Shown here: positions 1 to 6,480 of the stretch, one piece after another
Layout of the letters: each line of letters opens with the position of its first letter
Position numbering within the stretch: position 1 is the stretch's first letter
The notes under the pieces: generated by a model
Databases searched by the model: none
What the model saw: the letters and a program-made list of their open reading frames with translations, nothing else
What the model was told of the DNA's origin: nothing
Translations under genes and position numbers: made by a program
Origin: Candidatus Treponema excrementipullorum
Lineage (GTDB): Bacteria; Spirochaetota; Spirochaetia; Treponematales; Treponemataceae
Assembly: GCA_018883625.1 (NCBI GenBank)
Contig: JAHLFV010000085.1
Coordinates: 1 to 17,102 of the forward strand
Length of the DNA stretch: 17,102 bases
Direction of reading: 5' to 3'

Positions 1-1
1 T

Positions 2-373
2 TTAGAAAAAAAAGTCAAAAACTCCGTTAGTGCCATAGGTTTTGTCTATCGGGATAGCAAGGACAAAAAAGAAAAATACTTTTTGTTTGATGTTGCCTGC
101 AAAGGTCTTTGTATCAGCTATTTGCAGCCGGTTTTGGATGCCTATATGGCTTGTTGTAACGGGGAGACTGAAATAGATTATATTCACGGTAGTGAAGAAG
201 TGTTCCGGTTGGGAGCAGAGGAAGGAAATATTGCCATCCTTATGCCTCCTATTGCAAAGGACAGTTTTTTTTCTACCATTGTCGCAAAGGGACCGTTGCC
301 CAGAAAAACCTTTTCCATGGGAGAAGCCAGTGAAAAACGGTTTTACTTGGAAGCCCGAAAGCTAACGGAATAG
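2..373 (+). CDS. DUF1015 family protein, C-terminal part (5' end outside window)
   Basis: The reading frame is open from the window edge with no stop, so only the last 123 residues are visible and any internal start codon is not the true start. The C-terminal run, with LMPP near the middle and a PRKTFSMGEA ... KRFYLEARKL ending, is the pattern I associate with the end of DUF1015 proteins, which are conserved in clostridia and spirochaetes and have no settled biochemical role. No signal peptide or membrane segment is visible in this part. The stop codon lies inside the end of the oppositely oriented omptin-like gene, giving a 12-nt tail-to-tail overlap. The family call rests on remembered motif similarity. 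Confidence 0.7.
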   Translation, partial: LEKKVKNSVSAIGFVYRDSKDKKEKYFLFDVACKGLCISYLQPVLDAYMACCNGETEIDYIHGSEEVFRLGAEEGNIAILMPPIAKDSFFSTIVAKGPLPRKTFSMGEASEKRFYLEARKLTE

Positions 374-1369
374 ATTAAACCGGAAGCCGATATTAAATCC
401 TAAGAACCAGTGACTTGCCCCTCCCTCTGCCCCGGAGGGGATAAATTCAGGTTCACTTGAAAGTTTTGTAAAACTGCTTCCGTAAGAAAGGGGTAAAAAA
501 GAACCTTCCAAAGAAAGGGCTAGACCGCAACTATCTGTAAAATTATATAGCAAAGTCAAAGCTGTTTTTATTTTTGCAGTAAAAGTGACGATATCAAGAA
601 AATCCTGCTCCCGGGCAAAATGAGTGTCAAAAGCGTACAAAACAAAAATGGGCTGTACAGCGAAATCCAAGCTAAAAGAAAGAGTGTCTGTTCCGTGAAA
701 AGTGATATTGGAACCTATATCCAAAGCGTACAGTTCCTGCTGATATGTTACCAATTTACCTTGCATATACACTTTGGGAATTTCCGGTTTCCATGGCTCG
801 ATTGTACCGTTAGCGGAAGAGGCATATTGTATGTAGCCGTCTCGGGCAAGAAAAGCTAAGTTGTTCCAGGCAAATCCCACAAAAGGTGCAACTTCCAGGC
901 TGTTATCTAAAAAGGTAAAAAGCCAACCTAAAGAAGTACTTAATTCGTAAAAGTCTGTAACACTGTTGTTGTGATGAGAAAAATGGGTTTGATAACCCGC
1001 CGAGCTGATCCAGTCGTAATCTTCCATAACGCCGCACTTGTAAGGCAATCCGATATCCACATCTGCCTGTAAGAAAAATCTTTTGTATCTGATTTTTGCA
1101 GATAAACCTGCCACGGGAATACTGTTCACCTTCCAATCGATAAGACTTAATTGTTTATAACCTTCAGGGGCTTTTGATGTAGATGTCCCAGTCCCGTCTT
1201 GAGTAAAAACGTATTCCCCCATGTTTCCTCCCCGATATCCCAAGGAGGGAGTAATAAACAGCTGGAAATTCGGCAAACTTTTTGCCTGTTGAGCCGGTAA
1301 AAAGGCCGAAACTCCAAAAACAAAGAACAAAACACTTAGTATGACTTTGGAATTTACCATGTATTTCAT
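362..1369 (-). CDS. Omptin-family outer-membrane aspartyl protease
   Basis: This encodes about 335 residues starting at the ATG at 1369; a TTG three codons earlier gives 338, and the residue numbers here use that longer form. A signal peptide (hydrophobic run about 11-29, ending LPAQ) is followed by alternating aromatic-rich strands and a C-terminal phenylalanine-rich strand (GFRFNLF), as in outer-membrane beta-barrels. Omptin landmarks appear in order: GNMGEYV near 51, LSLIDWKVN near 77-85, the DxD pair in EDYDW (Asp120, Asp122) and DTH (Asp251, His253). In OmpT the equivalent catalytic residues are Asp83, Asp85, Asp210 and His212. Known omptins cleave surface peptides and proteins, typically next to basic residues, and need lipopolysaccharide. 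The start is nine bases after the pseudouridine synthase stop with no clear Shine-Dalgarno site, so translation is probably coupled. The family call is good; substrate and activity are inferred. Confidence 0.72.
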   Translation of the reverse strand: MKYMVNSKVILSVLFFVFGVSAFLPAQQAKSLPNFQLFITPSLGYRGGNMGEYVFTQDGTGTSTSKAPEGYKQLSLIDWKVNSIPVAGLSAKIRYKRFFLQADVDIGLPYKCGVMEDYDWISSAGYQTHFSHHNNSVTDFYELSTSLGWLFTFLDNSLEVAPFVGFAWNNLAFLARDGYIQYASSANGTIEPWKPEIPKVYMQGKLVTYQQELYALDIGSNITFHGTDTLSFSLDFAVQPIFVLYAFDTHFAREQDFLDIVTFTAKIKTALTLLYNFTDSCGLALSLEGSFLPLSYGSSFTKLSSEPEFIPSGAEGGASHWFLGFNIGFRFNLFR

Positions 1370-1378
1370 CTTGGTCAA

Positions 1379-2146
1379 TTACAATGCAGGAGATTCTTGG
1401 GGAGCCAGCGGATCAGTACCGTATATTTTGGAAAATTGCTTTCTGACAGATTCCAAATCTTTAGGATAAGGAGCCGTAAAAGTAATTCTCTCTTGGGAAA
1501 CAGGATGTGTTATGGTGATTGCATAAGCATGAAGAGCTAACCGGGATAAAAGAGGCTTTTCTTCAAAGGGATCTCCCCTCCAGGAACGTTTTATTTCCGA
1601 AAGACGGAGGGGTTTTGTGTTTCCGCCGTAGAGAGGATCACACACAATACTTAATTTGTTTGCCCACAAATGAGCTCTGATTTGATGAGTTCTTCCCGTT
1701 AGGGGACGGGCTTCTATCCATGTGTAGGGGGAACATCGAGCTAAAACCGTAAAATCGGTAACGGAATATTTCCCCATACGTTTGTTAGGCACTGTTCTGT
1801 GCTGGGAATCTCCGTCCGGCAGTAATTTCACCTCTTCTCTGTAGGTTTTCCATGCCGGTTGACCGTGAATTAAGGCATGGTACACTTTTTCTACTTGACG
1901 CTCCTGAAATTGCAGAGAAACAAAACGATGTGCTTCCTGATTTCTGGCATATATTACCACGCCGGAAGTATCTTTATCTATTCTGTGGAGGGCATACAAG
2001 GACCCAAATTCTTTTTCCAATTCTATATCTAAGCGCTGAGCCTGTGGATCATATCTGTCAGCAGCTACAAGTAAACCTGATTTTTTGTTGACGGCAACCA
2101 ATGAATCGTCGCTGAATAAAATTGTATAAGGTGGAATTTGTTTCAT
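1379..2146 (-). CDS. RluA-family RNA pseudouridine synthase
   Basis: This 255-residue enzyme isomerises specific uridines to pseudouridine in rRNA or tRNA. The family motif LHRIDKDTSG is at 53-62 with the catalytic aspartate at Asp57, and the second conserved motif GRTHQIRAHL is at 151-160, followed by DPLYGG near 170-175. There is no N-terminal S4 domain: the protein starts directly with the catalytic fold, as in short RluA-type enzymes, so the exact target (23S rRNA or tRNA) cannot be read from sequence. It is the first gene of a minus-strand pair with the omptin-like gene. A promoter with a perfect TATAAT sits only six bases before the ATG, so the mRNA may start at or next to the start codon. 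Confidence 0.93.
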   Translation of the reverse strand: MKQIPPYTILFSDDSLVAVNKKSGLLVAADRYDPQAQRLDIELEKEFGSLYALHRIDKDTSGVVIYARNQEAHRFVSLQFQERQVEKVYHALIHGQPAWKTYREEVKLLPDGDSQHRTVPNKRMGKYSVTDFTVLARCSPYTWIEARPLTGRTHQIRAHLWANKLSIVCDPLYGGNTKPLRLSEIKRSWRGDPFEEKPLLSRLALHAYAITITHPVSQERITFTAPYPKDLESVRKQFSKIYGTDPLAPQESPAL

Positions 2147-2152
2147 CGCTTT

Positions 2153-2181
2153 ATTATAGCTAAGAAGCCACTTTTCGCCAA
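2153..2181 (-). promoter_or_regulatory. Sigma-70-like promoter of the pseudouridine synthase gene
   Basis: On the minus strand TTGGCG (2176-2181) and TATAAT (2153-2158) are separated by exactly 17 bases. The -10 box ends six bases before the ATG at 2146, so the usual start-site distance places the first transcribed base at the ATG. No Shine-Dalgarno sequence is present in the gap. Confidence 0.7.
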
Positions 2182-2207
2182 GGCAAATATCGAAGTAATT
2201 TTTTACC

Positions 2208-2236
2208 TTGACTTATAAAGTGTTATTACATACAAT
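2208..2236 (+). promoter_or_regulatory. Sigma-70-like promoter of the hisC-like gene
   Basis: TTGACT (2208-2213) and TACAAT (2231-2236) are separated by 17 bases, each one mismatch from consensus. The predicted start near 2243 gives a leader of about 14 bases, just enough to contain the strong GGGAGGTG ribosome binding site at 2246-2253. It is divergent from the pseudouridine synthase promoter. Confidence 0.75.
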
Positions 2237-2256
2237 CAATTTTATGGGAGGTGGGA

Positions 2257-3444
2257 ATGATAGCCCGTCGTGTTTCGTCTTTACATCCGTATAAGCCCGG
2301 AGAACAACCAACAGACCGGGAGTATATTAAACTCAATGCCAATGAAAACCCCTATCCCCCGGCTCCGGAAGTTATAAAAGCTATTACAGACTTAGCCCAC
2401 AATCATGCGGAAAAGATGGCCTTGTATCCTGATCCCGACTCCGTTTTGTTGAGAGAAGCTATAGCTTCCATGTTAAATACAACAGGAGGTCTCCTTTGGC
2501 AGGATGCTACCTCTGCTGAAACTGCGGAGTGCTCTTCTGCTTGGGAAACTGTTGCCGGCAAAAATGCTGCTTTGCAAAGCCCGGCTTTGGATATTACTCC
2601 CGATATGATTTTTTGCGGAAACGGTTCCGATGAAGTCCTTTCTTTTGTGTTTTATTCTTTTTTTGACAGTGATAGTCCTCTGATAATGCCGGAACACACC
2701 TACAGCTTTTATCCCGTATACGCCGGGTACTATAACATTCCCTATAAAAAAATACCGCTGAAGGACGATTATTCTCTTGACCTTATAAAAATTTGTACAG
2801 AGGCTCAGTTATCCAATTCCAGTTGTATTTTTGCAAATCCCAATGCACCTACCGGTTTAAGTGCTTCTCTGGAAGACATAAACAATTTTCTTACTGCAGC
2901 TCCTAAAAATAAAGTTCATGTTATAGACGAAGCCTACGGAGATTTTGGCAACGTCAGTGCTTTAAGTTTGATAAAAGATAATCCCAATCTTCTTGTAGTA
3001 CGGACATTTTCAAAAAGTCTTTCCTTTGCAGGTATGCGTTTAGGGTTTGCCGTAGGGCAACCGGCTTTAATAGAAACACTCCATCGGGTAAAAGACTCTT
3101 TTAACCACTTTCCTGTAGACGTATTAACTCAAACAGGGGGTATCGCAGCTTGCAAGGCTGTGGACTACTATCGGGATAAGACAAGAAAAATCTTGGAAGA
3201 AAGAGAAAATTTTTCTGTTTTTTTGAAAAACCGAGGATGGTTTGTGCTACCTTCTCAAACTAATTTTGTTTTCGCAAAAAAAGATTCCCTTAAAGGTAAA
3301 GTTGCTTACGAAGCACTCAAAACAAAAGGAATCTTGGTACGACGGTTTGATATTCCCGGCATAGAAGATTTTTTGAGAATTTCTATCGGTACAAAAGAAG
3401 ATATGAACGCTTTGAAACAGGCTTTTGAGGAATGCAATTTATAG
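2257..3444 (+). CDS. hisC: HisC-like PLP aminotransferase (histidinol-phosphate type) with internal insertion
   Basis: This class-I fold aminotransferase uses pyridoxal phosphate and is most like histidinol-phosphate aminotransferases, which convert imidazole acetol-phosphate with glutamate to histidinol phosphate. The ATG at 2257 is preferred over the GTG at 2251, which lies inside the Shine-Dalgarno sequence; this gives 395 residues. Visible motifs are LNANENPYPP near 26-35, YPDPDS near 57-62, GNGSDE near 121-126, FANPNAPTG near 192-200, DEAYGDF near 224-230 and RTFSKSLSFAGMRLG near 249-263, with Lys253 as the expected PLP lysine. Residues about 75-112 form an insertion, unlike the short linker usual before GNGSDE; typical HisC is near 350-360 residues. 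No other histidine genes are in the window, so an aromatic amino acid or related keto acid substrate is possible. The metallophosphoesterase gene follows after 25 bases. Confidence 0.85.
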   Translation: MIARRVSSLHPYKPGEQPTDREYIKLNANENPYPPAPEVIKAITDLAHNHAEKMALYPDPDSVLLREAIASMLNTTGGLLWQDATSAETAECSSAWETVAGKNAALQSPALDITPDMIFCGNGSDEVLSFVFYSFFDSDSPLIMPEHTYSFYPVYAGYYNIPYKKIPLKDDYSLDLIKICTEAQLSNSSCIFANPNAPTGLSASLEDINNFLTAAPKNKVHVIDEAYGDFGNVSALSLIKDNPNLLVVRTFSKSLSFAGMRLGFAVGQPALIETLHRVKDSFNHFPVDVLTQTGGIAACKAVDYYRDKTRKILEERENFSVFLKNRGWFVLPSQTNFVFAKKDSLKGKVAYEALKTKGILVRRFDIPGIEDFLRISIGTKEDMNALKQAFEECNL

Positions 3445-3469
3445 AATAAAAGATACTCAAGGAGGAAAC

Positions 3470-4153
3470 ATGAGATTTCTTGTAATTTCAGATTTACATG
3501 GAGATACAGAGCATATTGATATGCTTAAAGAGGAATTTTCCAAAGCCGATGCCGTATTATGTGGCGGAGACTTTGCCCGTTTTAACCAAGAAGAAACCGG
3601 GTTACCTACATTAAAACATTTGTTGAGCTGTCATGACACAATTTACGCCGTAACAGGCAACTGCGACAATCCCGATTTTATAGAAGCTTTGGAAGATGAA
3701 GATATAAATGTTCAAAATACCATGGTGTTCCGGGACGGGCTTGTGTTTTCCGGTAGTGGCGGCGGTGCCCAATTTACTGGTGTAACTCCCAACGAGCGCA
3801 CAGAAGAAGAATTGGTAGCGGATTTTAATGTGGTGAAAGAACAAAAAGAGACAACTTCTTGGTCCAATATGATTATGATAATGCACCAACCACCTAAAGA
3901 TACTGCTTGTGACACAATTACATCCGGGGCTCACGTAGGCTCCCCCGCACTCCGCCAAGTAATAGAAGAATTACAACCTTTGGCTGTAGTTACCGGTCAC
4001 ATTCACGAATCCTTTGGGAAAGACACTATAGGGAAGACCCTCGTTATCAATCCCGGCTCTTTGGCAGAAGGACGATATGCCGTTTTGGAAGTTGTCAAAT
4101 CCCCGGAAGGTGAGTGGAGTATTAAAGAAGCTGAGTTAAAAACTCTGTCTTAA
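3470..4153 (+). CDS. YfcE/MJ0936-type metallophosphoesterase
   Basis: This 227-residue calcineurin-like phosphoesterase starts at the ATG at 3470, preceded by GGAGG at 3461-3465; the frame remains open upstream but that part overlaps hisC. All metal-site motifs are present: SDLHGD at 7-12 (Asp8, His10), GGD at 32-34, GNCDN at 63-67, MHQPP near 138-142 and GHIHE at 176-180. Such small proteins hydrolyse phosphodiesters with a bimetal centre, usually Mn or Ni; the natural substrate is often unknown. The tail INPGSLAEGRYAVLE is typical of the family. The protein lacks signal or membrane segments and is probably cytoplasmic. It lies 25 bases after hisC and is likely cotranscribed from the 2208-2236 promoter; a shared metabolic role is not implied. 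Confidence 0.88.
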   Translation: MRFLVISDLHGDTEHIDMLKEEFSKADAVLCGGDFARFNQEETGLPTLKHLLSCHDTIYAVTGNCDNPDFIEALEDEDINVQNTMVFRDGLVFSGSGGGAQFTGVTPNERTEEELVADFNVVKEQKETTSWSNMIMIMHQPPKDTACDTITSGAHVGSPALRQVIEELQPLAVVTGHIHESFGKDTIGKTLVINPGSLAEGRYAVLEVVKSPEGEWSIKEAELKTLS

Positions 4154-4173
4154 AAGAAGTTAACGGAAACTTA

Positions 4174-5181
4174 TTACGGGGCAGTTACAAACCGGAACCC
4201 CATATAGTTGTAAGACTCGTTGGGATCAAAGGCGTATCTGTCCCCGCAGTAGATAAAAGCCGTGTAGGGGCTCCAACTGCCTCCCCGGCTTACTCGCTGA
4301 GATCCGACCTGAGGACCTGTTGCTCTGGTTCCTTGGGGGACTTCTTGATAGTCTTCATACCAATCCCAGCAGAATTCCAAAAGATTTCCGCTCATATCAA
4401 AAAGTCCCAAAGCGTTGGAGTTTCCGCTTCCGATGCTGGCTTTTTCCAAGAGAGAGCCTGCAGTTCCCACTTTCTTTGAGCTTTGAGTATTGCCGTCAAA
4501 CCATGCGTAGTTGCCGTCTTCTTCGTTGCCGGAGAGATTGCCGCTTACAGTGTTTCCCGGTTGAAATCCTTCTTGTGTTTTCCGGGCAGCGTACTCCCAT
4601 TCTGCTTCTGTAGGTAACCGATATCCGTTGGCAGCCCAATTACATTGAGCCAAGTCACAGGCTGCCGTATCGGCTGAGTCCCGGAGAACTTTTCCTTCAA
4701 AGGTATAGCAAGGTGTTAAACCTGATTTTTCGCTGTAAGCGTTACACCAAACAATGGCATCGTACCAAGTAATATTAGTTACCGGCTGAAATTTTCCCGT
4801 AGCGGAAGGAGTTTTACCCCGGCGTCCCTGAGACCCCTCTTGTCCGGGGTTTGCAAAATTGTATCCCTGTTGCCGTGCCCAAGTTACAACATCGTACCAC
4901 AGACTATAGGTGGTTTCGTATCGGTTGATTTTAAAAGGAGTTATCCATCGAGTGGCTGTATAGGATTGAGAATCTTCTCCGATGATAAACTGCTCCGGCT
5001 CATCGGTTTCTGTAGAGCCAACAAGTACAAGGCTCACATCCTCCCGCTGTGGTGTTACCGGTTGCAGATAGTACTCTTTCCATATTTCCGTCTGGTCGGC
5101 TATATTTTGAGAAAAAGCCGTAAGTGAAGTGAAACAAACAAACAACACTGCTGATAATTTTTTTACAGAAGATATTTTCAT
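4174..5181 (-). CDS. Secreted formylglycine-generating-enzyme (SUMF1/FGE) fold protein, probably non-canonical
   Basis: This 335-residue protein has a signal peptide (hydrophobic core about 10-24, ending AFSQ, with no clear lipobox). The FGE-sulfatase fold is shown by ITWYDAIVWCNAYS near 137-150, YRLPTEAEWEYAAR at 187-200, GLFDMSGNLLEFCWDWY at 259-275, RVSRGGSW at 296-303 and a GFRF ending. True FGEs activate sulfatases through a copper-binding pair of C-terminal cysteines. Here only Cys312 lies in that stretch, and the upstream partner position is not Cys. It is therefore more likely a binding or structural member of the fold, a type that I recall as common in treponemes. The start is supported by AAGGAG seven bases upstream. 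It lies 54 bases downstream of corA on the same strand. Confidence 0.82.
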   Translation of the reverse strand: MKISSVKKLSAVLFVCFTSLTAFSQNIADQTEIWKEYYLQPVTPQREDVSLVLVGSTETDEPEQFIIGEDSQSYTATRWITPFKINRYETTYSLWYDVVTWARQQGYNFANPGQEGSQGRRGKTPSATGKFQPVTNITWYDAIVWCNAYSEKSGLTPCYTFEGKVLRDSADTAACDLAQCNWAANGYRLPTEAEWEYAARKTQEGFQPGNTVSGNLSGNEEDGNYAWFDGNTQSSKKVGTAGSLLEKASIGSGNSNALGLFDMSGNLLEFCWDWYEDYQEVPQGTRATGPQVGSQRVSRGGSWSPYTAFIYCGDRYAFDPNESYNYMGFRFVTAP

Positions 5182-5235
5182 ACAAACTCCTTCAAGTAAA
5201 ATAGTTCTTTTTGATTCGTGTTACAGACGTTACAA

Positions 5236-6279
5236 TTATGAGCGCTCGATTTTTTTCTCCTGTGCTTTCAATGCCCGTAATGCCTTTTTTTCCTTTATTT
5301 TTTGAGCCAGTGATTTCTTGGGTCGCTTTGTAACCAAATCCGTTCTTTCCTTTACAAGAAGAAGTGCTGCAATAAGGGAAGATGCTACACAGAGGACAGA
5401 GATAATTGCTGTTCCCATCCATTCAGACTCACTGAATGGAAGTTTAACGTTCATTCCGAAAAATCCCGTAATAAAAGTCGGAACCATCATAACAAGGGAG
5501 ATAATAGTCAGTTTTTTCATGACAATGTTCATATTATTGGAAATAACAGATGCAAAGGCATCCATAGTTCCTGCCAAAATATTACTGTATGTGTCAGTCA
5601 TTTCAATAGCCTGTCTGTTATCGATAACCACATCATCCAGCCAATCAAAGTCGTTGGCATCAAAAGTCAAACATTTGGTTTTTTTCAGTTTTTCCAATAA
5701 AATCTGATTGCTTTTCAAAGAAGTAGAGAAAAACTCCAAAGATTTTTCCAAGTTAAGAAGCTGGATCAACTCATTGTTTTTAATAGACTGTTGCAATTCG
5801 TGCTGAATAGAGGATGTTCTTCTGTTGATTTCTTTCAGGTATCGCAAGAACATGATATCTGCCCGGCTTAAAATCTTAACAATAAAAGCGGGAAAGTCGG
5901 CTAAAGAAATACCCCGTATCCTATTGGCGGTTATATCCCGCAACATTTCGCAGTCTGTCCAACAGATTGTAATAACAATATCAGGGTATACAATAACGCC
6001 GATGGGAGCGGTGAAGTAGCTTATGTCTCCGGTAGGATCAAAGACAGGGATACGGGCAATGGTAATAGTGTAGTTGTCTTCTTTATCGATACGGGAAAGT
6101 TCATCGGGGTCAAGAATATCCAAAATATTATCCTGTTCAACACCAAAGTCTTCCTGTAAAATGCGTATATCTTCCCGGGTTACGGAACGGGCATCCACCC
6201 AAGTATTTTGAGATTTGTCTCTTTCATCCCATTCTGTTTTGACAAACCGTCCGTTTTCTTGCTGCCAATATGTAATCAT
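5236..6279 (-). CDS. corA: CorA-family divalent metal ion transporter
   Basis: This 347-residue protein has the CorA layout: a long soluble N-terminal domain, a coiled-helix stalk (about 140-255), and two C-terminal membrane helices (about 257-274 and 287-307) with the selectivity signature GMN at 275-277, here as FFGMN. CorA pentamers move Mg2+ (or Co2+, Ni2+, and in relatives Zn2+) across the inner membrane. The C-terminal tail after the second helix is strongly basic (KRPKKSLAQKIKEKKALRAL) and longer than in standard CorA. AGAAGG eight bases before the ATG at 6279 supports the start. The preceding 130-base leader contains a possible small ORF and a hairpin followed by T's, described separately. 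The FGE-like gene follows it. Confidence 0.9.
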   Translation of the reverse strand: MITYWQQENGRFVKTEWDERDKSQNTWVDARSVTREDIRILQEDFGVEQDNILDILDPDELSRIDKEDNYTITIARIPVFDPTGDISYFTAPIGVIVYPDIVITICWTDCEMLRDITANRIRGISLADFPAFIVKILSRADIMFLRYLKEINRRTSSIQHELQQSIKNNELIQLLNLEKSLEFFSTSLKSNQILLEKLKKTKCLTFDANDFDWLDDVVIDNRQAIEMTDTYSNILAGTMDAFASVISNNMNIVMKKLTIISLVMMVPTFITGFFGMNVKLPFSESEWMGTAIISVLCVASSLIAALLLVKERTDLVTKRPKKSLAQKIKEKKALRALKAQEKKIERS

Positions 6280-6373
6280 AATTGTATCCTTCTAAAGTTG
6301 AGGTAAAAAAATCGCACAAAGAAAAAGTGCACGAATAAGAACAGAAACGGGTACTTCCAGGGTCACTATCCAT
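6224..6373 (-). CDS. Possible corA leader ORF (49 residues), overlapping corA out of frame
   Basis: An ATG at 6373-6371 has an excellent ribosome binding site (GGAGGT, five-base spacing) and opens a 49-codon frame that runs through the corA leader and ends 56 bases inside corA. It starts MDSDPGSTRF and has no recognised domain. It is not a convincing stand-alone protein; its value is as a possible translated leader. A regulatory leader peptide ORF ahead of corA is known in Salmonella (corL), but no homology is claimed. Confidence 0.3.
   Translation of the reverse strand: MDSDPGSTRFCSYSCTFSLCDFFTSTLEGYNYDYILAARKRTVCQNRMG
6305..6334 (-). terminator. Attenuator-like hairpin with T-run in the corA leader
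   Basis: On the minus strand TCGTGCA (6334-6328) can pair with TGTGCGA (6318-6312) using two G-U pairs, with a nine-base loop, followed directly by seven T's (6311-6305). It is weak but sits between the corA promoter and the corA start, inside the possible leader ORF, so it could terminate transcription conditionally. Confidence 0.35.
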
Positions 6374-6419
6374 TCTCTACCTCCGTTTTTAGAAGTTTAA
6401 CAGTCCACGAACCGGATAA

Positions 6420-6448
6420 ACTATACCGAAAAAACAGTGTAAACGCAA
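6420..6448 (-). promoter_or_regulatory. Possible corA promoter
   Basis: On the minus strand TTGCGT (6443-6448) and TATAGT (6420-6425) are 17 bases apart. The -10 box has one mismatch; the -35 box matches at the first three positions only. A start near 6413 would give a leader of about 134 bases before corA. The wider gap 6280-6480 holds otherwise only the leader elements listed here. Confidence 0.45.
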
Positions 6449-6480
6449 GACGCAGAAGAAAAATCTCTGCCTCTGCTGTG

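Noticed and set aside
3425..3469. Upstream start for the metallophosphoesterase inside hisC
   Set aside because: The extra residues lack family similarity and the ATG at 3470 has GGAGG at ideal spacing with the SDLHGD motif right after it.
6286..6357. A 24-residue hydrophobic frame (starting GTG) in the corA leader
   Set aside because: Its GTG lies 13 bases after the GGAGGT site and the overlapping ATG frame fits that site much better.
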